DNA from: Streptomyces sp. BK239
Lineage (GTDB): Bacteria; Actinomycetota; Actinomycetes; Streptomycetales; Streptomycetaceae
DNA: 64,000 nucleotides
Assembly: GCF_004217285.1 (NCBI RefSeq)
Contig: NZ_SHKS01000001.1
Coordinates: 1,061,195 to 1,125,194 of the forward strand
Direction: 5' to 3'
Part shown: positions 1 to 9,011 of the stretch, piece by piece
Numbering within the stretch: the stretch's first letter is position 1
How the letters are laid out: each line of letters opens with the position of its first letter
Made by a program: the position numbers and the translations under genes
Notes under the pieces: model-generated
What the model saw: the letters and a program-made list of their open reading frames with translations, nothing else
The model's database searches: none
Told to the model about the DNA's origin: nothing

Positions 1-697
1 GGGCGATCTTCGCGTCCGCCAGCCGGTGCTTGACCGCCTGGAAGGAGCCGATCGGCACTCCGAACTGGGTGCGCCGCCCGACGTGGGCCACGGTGCGCTC
101 GAGCAGCGTCAGGCCGACGCCCAGGGCCTGGGCGGCGGTGGCGAGGCGCGCCCACAGCAGGGGGGACGCCGGCGCGGGGGTGAGGAGTTCGCCGCCCGGG
201 AGGAGGGCGGTGAGGCGGCGGGCGGGGTCGAGGCCGGTGCGGACGGGGCCCGCGCCGGGGGCCAGCCGCAGCCCGTCGGCGGAGAGGGACAGGTGCAGCG
301 TCGCCACGTCGCCGTCCAGGGCGGGCACACCGTCGTACGCCAGCGTCGCCATCGTCTCCCCGGCCGCGATCCCCGGCAGGAAGCGCTTCGCGTGCGGGGT
401 CCGCGCGAGCAGCGCGGCGGCGGTCACCGTCTCCACGAGCGGTCCCGGCACCGCGTGCCGCCCCAACTCGACGAAGGCGACGGCGACTTCGACGGGACGT
501 GGCCCCAGCCCCTCGTACTCCTCCGGAACCGCCAGCGCGAAGACGCCCGCCTGCGCGATACGGGACCACAGCGCACGGCCGCCCGCCGGGTCGCCGCGAC
601 TCCAGTCCCGTATCACCGAGGGCGTGCCCGCCGCGGTGAGCATCGCGTGCAGGGAGGCCGCGAAGTCCCGCTGCTGGTCGTCGAGGCGAAAACGCAT
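1..697 (-). CDS. Acyl-CoA dehydrogenase, small/second subunit (FadE type), 3' end outside window
   Basis: This is a flavin-dependent acyl-CoA dehydrogenase; 232 residues from the ATG at 697 are visible and the rest lies left of position 1. The ACAD N-terminal helical domain is recognisable, and a stretch near the visible end (RRTQFGVPIGSFQAVKHRLA) is the conserved start of the C-terminal helical domain. The ATG overlaps the stop of the upstream dehydrogenase as TGATG, so the two are translationally coupled. In actinobacterial steroid clusters, adjacent short and long FadE genes often encode the two subunits of a heteromeric alpha2-beta2 enzyme acting on cholate or HIP side-chain CoA esters. 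That role is inferred from position and pairing. The catalytic base region cannot be judged because it is off-window. Confidence 0.85.
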   Translation of the reverse strand, partial: MRFRLDDQQRDFAASLHAMLTAAGTPSVIRDWSRGDPAGGRALWSRIAQAGVFALAVPEEYEGLGPRPVEVAVAFVELGRHAVPGPLVETVTAAALLARTPHAKRFLPGIAAGETMATLAYDGVPALDGDVATLHLSLSADGLRLAPGAGPVRTGLDPARRLTALLPGGELLTPAPASPLLWARLATAAQALGVGLTLLERTVAHVGRRTQFGVPIGSFQAVKHRLADAKIA

Positions 698-1836
698 CAG
701 CGGCGCCCCTTCGGCAGGCCGAGCAGGCGTTCGGCGATGATGTCCCGCTGGATCTCGTTGGCCCCGGCGTAGATCGGGCCGGCGAGCGCGAACACGTACC
801 GCTCGGCCCAGTCGGCGTCGGCCGGCTCGCCGTCCCCGCCGAGCAGGTCGAGGGCCGTCTCGTGCAGCGCGATGTCGTACTCGGACCAGAACACCTTGTT
901 CAGGCTGGACTTGGGCCCCAGGGACTCGCCCGCCAGGAAGCGGGACGCGGCCGCGAAGGTGAACAACCGGTAGGCGCGGGCGCCGATCACGGCGTCGGCG
1001 ACCCGCTCCCGAGCCCACTCGGGGGCGCCCCGCGCCCGCCACAAGTCCCGCAGTCGGTCCGCGCTCGCCAGGAAGCGGCCGGGGGAGCGCAGAGTGAGGC
1101 CGCGTTCGTTGGCGGCCGTCGCCATGGCGATCCGCCAGCCCTGCCCGGGCTCGCCGATGACGTCCTCGTCCGGCACGAACACCTCGTCCAGGAACAGCTC
1201 GGCGAACGCCGGCTTCCCGTCGAGCCGGCCGATCGGACGGACCGTGACGCCCGGCGCCCGCAGGTCGAACATGACGTAGGTGAGGCCCTGGTGGGGCTTC
1301 GGCGCGTCCGGGTCGCTGCGGAACAGCCCGAAGGCCCGGTCGGCGAAGGCGGCGCGGGAGGACCACGTCTTCTGTCCGCTCAGGAGCCAGCCGCCGGCCG
1401 TGCGCACCGCCCTGGCCCTGAGCGACGCCAGGTCCGAGCCGGCCTCTGGCTCCGACCAGGCCTGCGCCCACACCACCTTGCCGGTCGCCATCGACGGCAG
1501 GACGCGGTCGCGCTGCTCCTCGGTGCCGTGCTCGAACAGGGTGGGGGCCAGCAGGCTCACGCCGTTCTGGTTGACGCGTCCGGGCGCGCCGGCCGCGTAG
1601 TACTCCTCCTCGAACAGCAGCCAGCCGATCAGCCCGCAGTCCCTCCCCCCGTACGCCGTCGGCCAGTTCACCACCGACCAGCGGTCCGCGGCGAGCTCGG
1701 CCTCCCAGGCGCGGTGCGCGGCGAAACCGGCCTCGGTCTCCAGCGAGGGCAGGGGCGACGACGGCACATGCGCCGCCAGCCAGGCCCGGGCACCGGCCCG
1801 AAGCGCTTCCTCTTCCGGCGTGAAGGCGAGATCCAT
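697..1836 (-). CDS. Acyl-CoA dehydrogenase (FadE30/FadE31-like, steroid ring degradation)
   Basis: The protein is 379 residues, a normal acyl-CoA dehydrogenase length. It has the flavin/substrate signature SEPEAGSD at about residues 128-135, and the C-terminal motif IYAGANEIQRDIIAERLLGL at about 355-374 is the usual ACAD ending. It oxidises a CoA ester to the 2-enoyl-CoA using FAD. The start is ATG 1836 with GGAAGG upstream. It is the first gene of a leftward operon with the second FadE gene, and its promoter lies beside the putative KstR2 operator at 1852-1869. It resembles FadE30/FadE31 of the M. tuberculosis KstR2 regulon, but the exact substrate (5-OH-HIP-CoA or another intermediate) cannot be assigned from sequence alone. 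Confidence 0.9.
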   Translation of the reverse strand: MDLAFTPEEEALRAGARAWLAAHVPSSPLPSLETEAGFAAHRAWEAELAADRWSVVNWPTAYGGRDCGLIGWLLFEEEYYAAGAPGRVNQNGVSLLAPTLFEHGTEEQRDRVLPSMATGKVVWAQAWSEPEAGSDLASLRARAVRTAGGWLLSGQKTWSSRAAFADRAFGLFRSDPDAPKPHQGLTYVMFDLRAPGVTVRPIGRLDGKPAFAELFLDEVFVPDEDVIGEPGQGWRIAMATAANERGLTLRSPGRFLASADRLRDLWRARGAPEWARERVADAVIGARAYRLFTFAAASRFLAGESLGPKSSLNKVFWSEYDIALHETALDLLGGDGEPADADWAERYVFALAGPIYAGANEIQRDIIAERLLGLPKGRR

Positions 1837-1851
1837 CGACGACGTCCTTCC

Positions 1852-1869
1852 CTAACAAGTGTTTGGTAG
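1852..1869. promoter_or_regulatory. Putative KstR2 operator 1
   Basis: The sequence CTAACAAGTGTTTGGTAG is an imperfect palindrome (CTAnCAAnnnnTTGnTAG). Its core, AACAAGTGTTTGGT at 1854-1867, fits the published KstR2 consensus AnCAAGnnCTTGnT with one mismatch. It sits between the divergent fadE pair and ipdF, directly upstream of a likely ipdF -10 element (TAGCGT, 1872-1877), where a bound repressor would block both promoters. A sister site lies at 8181-8200. Binding is inferred from motif and context. Confidence 0.75.
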
Positions 1870-1883
1870 GTTAGCGTGGCCCT

Positions 1884-2672
1884 ATGACAGGCGTCGAGAC
1901 TCCGGCCTACGTCCCCGGACACGGACTTCTGGCGGGCCGCACCGCCGTCGTCACCGCCGCCGCAGGCGCGGGCATCGGCGGCGCCACCGCCCGCCGCTTC
2001 CTCCAGGAGGGCGCCCGCGTACTGATCAGCGACGCCCACACGCGCCGCCTCAAGGAACACCACGCCGCGCTCGCCGCCGAGTTCGGCGACGCCGCGGTGA
2101 CCGCCCTGCCGTGCGACGTGACGGACGAGGACCAGGTCCGCGCCCTGTTCGACGCCGCCGTCGACGCGCACGGACGGCTCGACGTCGTCGTCAACAACGC
2201 CGGCCTCGGCGGCACCGCACACCTGACCGACATGAGCGACGAGCAGTGGACCCGCGTCCTGGACGTCACACTGAACGGCACCTTCCGCTGCACCCGCGCC
2301 GCCCTCAGACGCATGCGGCCCGCCGGCGGCGGAGTCATCGTCAACAACGCCTCCGTCGCCGGCTGGCGCGCCCAGGCCGGACAGGCCCACTACGCGGCCG
2401 CCAAGGCCGGCGTCATGGCGCTGACCCGCTGCGCCGCCGTCGAAGCCGCCGACTACGGCGTACGGGTCAACGCGGTGGCCCCCAGCCTCGCCATGCACCC
2501 GCACCTCGCCAAGGTCACCACCCCCGAACTGCTCCAGGAGCTCACCGCGCGCGAGGCCTTCGGACGCCACGCCGAGCCCTGGGAGGTCGCCAACGTGATC
2601 GTCTTCCTCGCCTCCGACTACTCCTCCTACCTGACCGGCGAAGTCCTGTCGGTCAGCAGCCAGCGCGCCTGA
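1884..2672 (+). CDS. ipdF: SDR dehydrogenase IpdF (steroid C/D ring degradation)
   Basis: This is a 262-residue classical short-chain dehydrogenase. It has a glycine-rich NAD(P) motif around residues 24-33, NNAG at 104-107, catalytic Ser157, and YxxxK as Tyr170/Lys174. Segments such as GHGLLAGRTAVVTAAAGAGIG, VIVNNASVAGWRAQ and ASDYSSYLTGEV match what I remember of M. tuberculosis Rv3559c (IpdF), which oxidises the 5-hydroxyl of HIP-CoA-type intermediates. There is no Shine-Dalgarno before the ATG. A TAGCGT -10 box ends six bases upstream, suggesting a leaderless mRNA. It is first in an ipdF-kstR2-fadA6 run under the putative operator at 1852-1869. Confidence 0.9.
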   Translation: MTGVETPAYVPGHGLLAGRTAVVTAAAGAGIGGATARRFLQEGARVLISDAHTRRLKEHHAALAAEFGDAAVTALPCDVTDEDQVRALFDAAVDAHGRLDVVVNNAGLGGTAHLTDMSDEQWTRVLDVTLNGTFRCTRAALRRMRPAGGGVIVNNASVAGWRAQAGQAHYAAAKAGVMALTRCAAVEAADYGVRVNAVAPSLAMHPHLAKVTTPELLQELTAREAFGRHAEPWEVANVIVFLASDYSSYLTGEVLSVSSQRA

Positions 2673-2693
2673 GGCGGAGGCGACAATGAACGC

Positions 2694-3329
2694 GTGCCTA
2701 CCAAGAAGAAGCCCCAGGTGACCGCCCCGGAACCGGCCGCGGCCGGCGGCGCCCGCGACCGCCGCGGCGAACTCCTCAACACCGCCGCCGAGGTCTTCGC
2801 CGAACAGGGCTACAACGCCACCACCGTCCGCAAGATCGCGGACCACGCGGGCATGCTCGCGGGCAGCCTCTACTACCACTTCGACTCCAAGGAGTCGATG
2901 CTGGAGGAGATCCTGCGCACCTTCCTCGACGAACTCTGGGACGGCTACGACACCGTCCTCGGCGCCCGGCTCGGCCCGCGCGAGACACTCGAAGCGCTCG
3001 TCACCGAATCCTTCCGGGAGATCGACCGGCACCGCGCCGCCGTCGCCATCTACCAGAAGGAGAGCCGGCAACTCGTCGCCCAGGAACGGTTCGCGTTCCT
3101 CGCCGAGTCACAGGCCAGGTTCGAGAAGACGTGGCTGTCCACACTGGAACGCGGGGTCGCCGACCGGGCCTTCCGCGCCGACCTCGACGTCCGGCTCACC
3201 TACCGGTTCGTCCGCGACACCGTCTGGGTCGCCGCCTCCTGGTACCGGCCCGGCGGACAGCACAGCCCGGAGGACATCGCCCGCCAGTACCTGTCGATGG
3301 TGCTGGACGGGATCGCCGTACGCGAATGA
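2694..3329 (+). CDS. kstR2: TetR-family regulator KstR2-like
   Basis: The protein is 211 residues and starts at GTG 2694. An N-terminal TetR helix-turn-helix occupies about residues 24-70 (RGELLNTAAEVFAEQGYNAT, then the SLYYHFDSKESM recognition helix). The ligand domain contains IYQKESRQL, LTYRFVRDTVWVAASWYRPGG and QYLSMVLDGI, closely paralleling mycobacterial KstR2. KstR2 represses the HIP-degradation regulon and is released by HIP-CoA. The gene is embedded in the regulon it would control, 21 bases after ipdF, and two operator-like palindromes occur in the nearby divergent promoters. Autoregulation through the ipdF promoter is likely. The target set is inferred. Confidence 0.88.
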   Translation: MPTKKKPQVTAPEPAAAGGARDRRGELLNTAAEVFAEQGYNATTVRKIADHAGMLAGSLYYHFDSKESMLEEILRTFLDELWDGYDTVLGARLGPRETLEALVTESFREIDRHRAAVAIYQKESRQLVAQERFAFLAESQARFEKTWLSTLERGVADRAFRADLDVRLTYRFVRDTVWVAASWYRPGGQHSPEDIARQYLSMVLDGIAVRE

Positions 3330-3362
3330 CCGCGCAAGCAGATTCCCCAGGGAGTGGATGAC

Positions 3363-4520
<1,158 letters not shown>

Positions 4521-4543
4521 GCGAGCGTCAGCGCACTCGGACG

Positions 4544-4564
4544 GGCGCGGACGCCGTCCGCGCC
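4544..4564. terminator. Hairpin between convergent fadA6 and ipdC
   Basis: A perfect 9-bp stem (GGCGCGGAC / GTCCGCGCC) with a three-base loop lies in the 114-base gap between the convergent genes. There is no U-tract on either side, as is common in high-GC actinobacteria. It could stop transcription from both directions. Confidence 0.6.
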
Positions 4565-4634
4565 GGCACCCTCGCCGGCGCCTTCACCTACGGCGTCCCC
4601 CCGGCGTCCGACCACCGCTCGACGACCGTCCTCG

Positions 4635-5699
4635 TCATGCCACCCCCGAACCACCGGACACCGGCAACGCGCCCACGGCCGCCCGGGCTTCGTCCAACAG
4701 CCGCTCCACCAGCTCCGCGCACGAGGGCAGATCCTCGATCACCCCCGCCACCTGCCCCGCCGCCATCACCCCCAGATCCGTCCGCCCGTCCACCATCGCC
4801 GACCGCAACAGCATCGGTGTGTTCGCGGCGAGCAGCACCTGACTCCACGACAGGTCCTTGCCGTGCCGCAACGCCAACCCCTCACGCACCATCTCCCCCC
4901 ACCCCAGCCCCGACAGCCGCCGGAACCGAGCCGCATGCCGCACCGCCCGCGACAGCGCCCGCACCCGCCCCGACCGTTCCAGCGACTCCACCAGCTCCGT
5001 ACGCAGCATGCGGTGCGGCAGGCCGTCCACCGCCCGCGTCACCGTCACGTCCCGGACCGTCGCCGCCAGATACCGCGCCTTCACCGCGTCCGGCACCGTC
5101 GAGTCCGACGTCAGCAGGAACCGCGTGCCCATCGCGACCCCCGCCGCCCCGTACGCCAGCGCCGCGACCAGGCCCCGCCCGTCGAAGAAGCCGCCCGCCG
5201 CCACCACCGGCACGTCCACGGCGTCCACGACCTGCGGCAGCAGCACCGTCGTCGCCACCTCCCCGGTGTGCCCGCCGCCCTCACCGCCCTGCACCAGCAC
5301 CGCGTCCGCACCCCACGCCACGACCTTCTCCGCGTGCCGGCGCGCCCCCACGGACGGGATCACGACGACACCGGACTCCTTCAGCTCGGCGATCAGCTCC
5401 CGGGACGGGGCCAGCGCGAACGACGCCACCCGCACCCCCTCGTCCACCATCACCCGCACCCTGTCCCCGGCGTCCCGCGCGTCCGCCCGCAGATTGACCC
5501 CGAACGGCGCGTCCGTACGGGACTTCACCTCACGTATCGCTTCCCGCAGACCGTCGACGGTCATCGTCGCCGAGGCGAGGACGCCCAGCGCACCGGCGTT
5601 CGCCACCGCCGACACCAGACGCGGCCCGGCCACCCACCCCATCCCCGTCTGCACGATCGGACACCGGACGCCGACCAGCCGGGTGAACGCGGTCTCCAT
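4635..5699 (-). CDS. ipdC: Nitronate monooxygenase-like flavoprotein IpdC
   Basis: The protein is 354 residues with the TIM-barrel fold of the 2-nitropropane dioxygenase/nitronate monooxygenase superfamily. It begins TRLVGVRCPIVQTGMGWVAG and carries the FMN phosphate-binding motif VQGGEGGGHTGE followed by a glycine-rich AAGGFFDGRGL. In KstR2 regulons this member is IpdC, an FMN-dependent oxidoreductase acting on HIC-CoA-type intermediates rather than on nitronates. It is the last gene of the leftward echA20-ipdA-ipdB-ipdC operon, and its ATG overlaps the ipdB stop as TGATG. The length equals that of known IpdC proteins. Function is inferred from family and operon. Confidence 0.88.
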   Translation of the reverse strand: METAFTRLVGVRCPIVQTGMGWVAGPRLVSAVANAGALGVLASATMTVDGLREAIREVKSRTDAPFGVNLRADARDAGDRVRVMVDEGVRVASFALAPSRELIAELKESGVVVIPSVGARRHAEKVVAWGADAVLVQGGEGGGHTGEVATTVLLPQVVDAVDVPVVAAGGFFDGRGLVAALAYGAAGVAMGTRFLLTSDSTVPDAVKARYLAATVRDVTVTRAVDGLPHRMLRTELVESLERSGRVRALSRAVRHAARFRRLSGLGWGEMVREGLALRHGKDLSWSQVLLAANTPMLLRSAMVDGRTDLGVMAAGQVAGVIEDLPSCAELVERLLDEARAAVGALPVSGGSGVA

Positions 5700-6550
5700 C
5701 AGTGCGCGACCTCCCGCACCCGGGCGCCCCCCGGATCGATCACCTCACGGATCAGCCGCAACTCCTCCACCGTCGGCTCCCGCGTGCACGGCACCTCGTC
5801 CGGGACGCAGAGCGCGAACCCCGTCGCCTCCCGCACCTCCTCCACGCTCACCCCCGGATGCAGCGAGACCAGCCGCATCGAACGGTCGGGGCCGCCGAAG
5901 TCCAGGACGCACAGGTCGGTGACCACCCGCACGAGACGGTGGTGAGGCGCGTCGCCGGCACGGTCGTACCCCACCCCGCACACCATGTCGACCTTCTCCA
6001 CGAAGACCCGCCGCGAGTGCCTCGGCACCCAGTAACTCGTCGGATTGTTCAGGGTGTTGACGGGTGCTCCCCGCACCCCGAGCAACTGCCGGGCCGGCCG
6101 CGCCCAGTCGCCGATGCACGAGATGTTCTGGTTGCCGAACCGGTCGATCTGGCTCGCCCCCATCATCACGTGCCGCCGCCCTCCCGTCACCAGCGCCAGA
6201 TGCTGCCGGTAGGGCAGCCACCCCTCGACTGCGCCGCCCGGGCCCACGAGCAGCGCCTCGCCGTCGGTCAGCAGCACCTGGGGAGCGAAGGTGAGCCGGG
6301 CGAGCCGGGCGCCGACCGAGGGGATCAGCCCCATGGGACTCACCAGGACCTCACCCGCCCCCCGCCACACCTCCGCGCAGGCGACGACGCAGTACTCGGC
6401 CCGGGTGACCGCCGGCGAACCGGCCCCCACCTCCGCTGAACCGGCCCCCACGTCCGCCGAACCGGCCCCCGCCTCCGCCGAACCGGCCCAGGCCTCTGCC
6501 GGCCCCCCGCGTTCCTCCGATCCGCGCCCGGTCCGCTCCCGCTCCTTCAC
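5699..6550 (-). CDS. ipdB: CoA-transferase family hydrolase subunit IpdB
   Basis: The protein is 283 residues, the beta subunit of the class I CoA-transferase-like enzyme IpdAB, which opens ring C of COCHEA-CoA by hydrolysis. The start GTG 6550 overlaps the ipdA stop as GTGA. The core from about residue 48 (TRAEYCVVACAEVWRGAGEVL...) is family-typical, with MGASQIDRFGNQNISCIGDW in the centre. The N-terminus is unusual: residues 18-45 are four consecutive heptads of the type AEAGAGS, encoded by a 21-bp tandem repeat (6417-6500) that I do not associate with IpdB proteins. It probably forms a flexible Ala/Gly/Ser extension. Confidence 0.9.
   Translation of the reverse strand: MKERERTGRGSEERGGPAEAWAGSAEAGAGSADVGAGSAEVGAGSPAVTRAEYCVVACAEVWRGAGEVLVSPMGLIPSVGARLARLTFAPQVLLTDGEALLVGPGGAVEGWLPYRQHLALVTGGRRHVMMGASQIDRFGNQNISCIGDWARPARQLLGVRGAPVNTLNNPTSYWVPRHSRRVFVEKVDMVCGVGYDRAGDAPHHRLVRVVTDLCVLDFGGPDRSMRLVSLHPGVSVEEVREATGFALCVPDEVPCTREPTVEELRLIREVIDPGGARVREVAH
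6417..6500. repeat. Four 21-bp tandem repeats inside ipdB
   Basis: Four adjoining 21-bp units start at 6417, 6438, 6459 and 6480. Units 1-3 each start GAACCGGCCCCC on the + strand and differ at few positions; unit 4 starts GAACCGGCCCAG and is more diverged. Because the unit is divisible by three, it reads as four in-frame heptapeptides on the minus strand. It looks like slipped-strand expansion and may vary in copy number between strains. Confidence 0.9.
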
Positions 6551-7383
6551 GTCTCCTCCCCGACCGCCGACCGGTACGCCCGTTCGTCCCCGGCGAGGTA
6601 CCGCGCCGCGAACTGCGGCCACGCCGTGGTCGCGTACCGCTTCTGGAACGCCTCGTCCCGGCCGTAGTCGGGCGCGCACGACGTGAAGTGCGCCCCGTTC
6701 GGGGCCTCGACCACACCCGTCACCGTGTGCCGCTTGAGCAGCAGCGACTGCGGCGCCGCCTCCTTAGTCAACTCCGCCGTGTCGACGACCCGTTCGCAGG
6801 ACACGTAAGCCGCGTCCGCCGCCTCGCAGAACAGGTCGTCGAAGTAGGGGTCGGGCCCCAGATACTGCCCGTTGCCCAGCCGGTCGGCCCGGTTGACGTG
6901 CACCAGCGCCGCGTCCAGCCGCAACGCGGGCATCGCCACGAACGTCTCCCCGTCCTCATAGGGCGAGGTCACCGTCCGCAGACCCGGGTTGACCCGCATC
7001 ACGTCCGAACCCAGCCCCGCCCGCACCGGCAGGAACGGCATCCGGTGGGCGGCCGCCCGCAGCCCCCACATGAACATCGCCTCGTCGACCTCCGTCAGCT
7101 CGAAGGCCCCCCGCTCCCGCGCCGCCCGGTAGTGCGGTTCGAGCGGGATCGAGTCCAGCGTGACGAAGGCGGTCACCAGTCTCCTGATCCGGCCGGCCGC
7201 CGCGAGCATGCCCACGTCCGGACCGCCGTACGACACCACCGTCAGGTCTCCGACATCGGAGCGGAGCAGCGCGCGGACCAGCGCCATCGGCTTGCGCCGT
7301 GAACCCCAGCCGCCGATCCCCAGCGTCATCCCGCTCTCCAGGCGGGACACCGCCTCCTCGGCGGTCATCGTCTTGTCGCTCAC
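6547..7383 (-). CDS. ipdA: CoA-transferase family hydrolase subunit IpdA
   Basis: The protein is 278 residues, the alpha subunit of the IpdAB ring-C hydrolase. It begins SDKTMTAEEAVSRLESGMTL followed by GIGGWGSRRKP, the CoA-transferase family 1 N-terminal pattern. Typical downstream segments are VNRADRLGNGQYLGPDPYFD and FTSCAPDYGRDEAFQKRYA. I chose GTG 7383, which overlaps the echA20 stop as GTGA. The 3' end overlaps ipdB in the same way, so all three reading frames are translationally coupled. The enzyme works in the cytosol with IpdB; neither subunit is expected to act alone. Confidence 0.9.
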   Translation of the reverse strand: MSDKTMTAEEAVSRLESGMTLGIGGWGSRRKPMALVRALLRSDVGDLTVVSYGGPDVGMLAAAGRIRRLVTAFVTLDSIPLEPHYRAARERGAFELTEVDEAMFMWGLRAAAHRMPFLPVRAGLGSDVMRVNPGLRTVTSPYEDGETFVAMPALRLDAALVHVNRADRLGNGQYLGPDPYFDDLFCEAADAAYVSCERVVDTAELTKEAAPQSLLLKRHTVTGVVEAPNGAHFTSCAPDYGRDEAFQKRYATTAWPQFAARYLAGDERAYRSAVGEET

Positions 7384-8144
7384 CCGCGTTCCCCCTTCCC
7401 GGCCGCCTCGGCCCCTCCGAAGCGCGCCCGGACCCGCTCGCCCACCCCGCTCGCCCCCGCCTCGTAGGTGAACCCCTGCTCGAAGCGGTAGCTGCGGCGG
7501 ACGTCCACCGGATCGATCCCGTTGAGAGCGGCCTTGGCCAGCCGCAGCAACTCCCCGTCCTTCGAGGCGATCTCCCGGGCCAGCTCCAGCGCGCCCGCGA
7601 CCACCTCGTCGGGCGGCACCACCCGCCACACCGCGCCGTGCGCCCGTAACTCCCGCGCCGAGACCGTGCGCGAGGTGTAGTACAGCGTGCGCATCAAATG
7701 CTGGGGGACCAGCCGGGCCAGATGCGTGGCCGCGCCGAGCGCTCCCCGGTCCAGCTCCGGCAGCCCGAACACCGCGTCCTCACCCGCCACGATCGCGTCC
7801 GCGTTCCCCACCAGACCCACCCCGCCGCCCAGACAGAAACCCCGCACCGCCGCCACCACCGGCACCTCGCACTCGTACACCGCCGCGAACGCCTCGAAGC
7901 AGCCGCGGTTGGCCCCCACCAGCGCACCGTCCCCCCGCGCCTGTATCTCCTTGATGTCCACGCCCGCGTTGAAGCCCCGCCCCTCGGCGGCCAGCACCAC
8001 GCACCGCACCTCGGGATCGCGGCCTGCCATGCGCACCGCCTCGGCCAGGGCGAACCAGCCGGCCACCGGCACGGCGTTCACCGGCGGGAAGTCGACCGTG
8101 ACGACGGAAATCCCCTTTTCCGGGGACGAGGTGGAGACACCCAT
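7380..8144 (-). CDS. echA20: Enoyl-CoA hydratase/hydrolase EchA20 (contains TTA codon)
   Basis: This is a 254-residue crotonase-fold protein. The oxyanion-hole segments are visible as GRGFNAGVDIKE and FCLGGGVGLVGNADAI, and FGLPELDRGALGAATHL follows. In the KstR2 regulon EchA20 hydrolyses ring D of the bicyclic HIEC-CoA intermediate. It is the first gene of the leftward operon with ipdA-ipdB-ipdC and lies about 37 bases from the putative operator at 8181-8200. Leu166 is encoded by TTA (7647-7649), the rarest Streptomyces codon, read only by the bldA tRNA. Translation of the coupled operon could therefore be growth-phase dependent. Confidence 0.9.
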   Translation of the reverse strand: MGVSTSSPEKGISVVTVDFPPVNAVPVAGWFALAEAVRMAGRDPEVRCVVLAAEGRGFNAGVDIKEIQARGDGALVGANRGCFEAFAAVYECEVPVVAAVRGFCLGGGVGLVGNADAIVAGEDAVFGLPELDRGALGAATHLARLVPQHLMRTLYYTSRTVSARELRAHGAVWRVVPPDEVVAGALELAREIASKDGELLRLAKAALNGIDPVDVRRSYRFEQGFTYEAGASGVGERVRARFGGAEAAGKGERG

Positions 8145-8180
8145 GGACGCATCAGCTACCTTCGCACTCAGCTACCTTTC

Positions 8181-8200
8181 CACCAAACATTTGTTAGGTG
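8181..8200. promoter_or_regulatory. Putative KstR2 operator 2
   Basis: CACCAAACATTTGTTAGGTG is a near-perfect 20-bp palindrome between the divergent echA20 operon and the SDR gene at 8246. Read on the other strand, its core AACAAATGTTTGGT differs from the core of operator 1 at one base, and it fits AnCAAGnnCTTGnT with two changes. Having the same palindrome at both divergent promoters of one pathway strongly suggests a single repressor, most likely the KstR2-like protein encoded at 2694-3329. Confidence 0.75.
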
Positions 8201-8245
8201 TGAGGCTTCGAAGCTAGCAGTCGCCACGGACGAGCGGGAGGGCCT

Positions 8246-9010
8246 GTGGATAACTCGCTGCACGGCAGAACGGCCGTCATCACCGGCGGCACCCGCGGAG
8301 TCGGCGCCGGCATCGCACAGGCCTTCGCCGAAGCCGGCGCCCACGTCATCGTCTGCGCCCGCCGACCCCCCGAACTCACTCTGCCCAAAACGGAGTTCGC
8401 TGAACTGGACGTCCGGGACGCCGAAGCCGTACGGCGCTTCTTCACCGGCCTGCCCCGCCTCGACGTACTCGTCAACAACGCGGGCGGCACCCCCCACCGC
8501 CCCCTCGCCCCCACCGATGCCGGACACCACGTCCGCGTCCTCGAACTCAACCTCCTCGCCCCGCTGACCGTGTCCCTCGCCGCCTACGAGCACCTTCGGC
8601 GCACCCGCGGCTCGATCGTGATGATCGGCAGCGTCAGCGGCTCACGCCCCTCGCCCGGCACCGCCGCCTACGGCGCGGCCAAGGCCGGCCTGGAGAGCCT
8701 CGCCCGCTCGATGGCCGTCGAATGGGCGCCGGACGTCCGCGTCAACACCGTCGTCCCCGGCATGGTCCGCACCGAGCGGTCCCACCTCCACTACGGGGAC
8801 GACGACGGCGTCGCCGCCGTCGCCCGCACCGTCCCCCTCGGCCGTCTCGCCGAGCCCAGCGACATCGGCGCGGCGGCCGTCTTCCTCGCCTCCGACGCCG
8901 CCGCCTACATCAGCGGCGCCGGCCTCCTCGTCCACGGCGGCGGCGAGCGGCCCGCGTTCCTCGACGCGGCAAGCGCGGCAGAGCCCACGACGCCAGACAG
9001 GGAGAAGTGA
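8246..9010 (+). CDS. SDR oxidoreductase (Rv3549c-like, KstR2 regulon)
   Basis: This is a 254-residue classical SDR starting at GTG 8246 with GGAGGG upstream. It has the nucleotide motif TGGTRGVG at residues 13-20, LVNNAGG in the middle, and the catalytic Ser (IGSVSGSRPS) and YGAAK. The C-terminal LASDAAAYISGAGLLVHGGG is typical. It occupies the place of the SDR next to echA20 in mycobacterial KstR2 regulons (Rv3549c). It probably oxidises or reduces a beta-hydroxy/keto-acyl-CoA during ring C/D breakdown; the exact substrate is not established here. It forms a two-gene operon with the next SDR, one base apart. Confidence 0.85.
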   Translation: MDNSLHGRTAVITGGTRGVGAGIAQAFAEAGAHVIVCARRPPELTLPKTEFAELDVRDAEAVRRFFTGLPRLDVLVNNAGGTPHRPLAPTDAGHHVRVLELNLLAPLTVSLAAYEHLRRTRGSIVMIGSVSGSRPSPGTAAYGAAKAGLESLARSMAVEWAPDVRVNTVVPGMVRTERSHLHYGDDDGVAAVARTVPLGRLAEPSDIGAAAVFLASDAAAYISGAGLLVHGGGERPAFLDAASAAEPTTPDREK

Positions 9011-9011
9011 G

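Noticed and set aside
5756..6679. Longer IpdB start upstream of 6550.
   Set aside because: It would overlap ipdA extensively; GTG 6550 overlaps the ipdA stop precisely, as in the other operon junctions.
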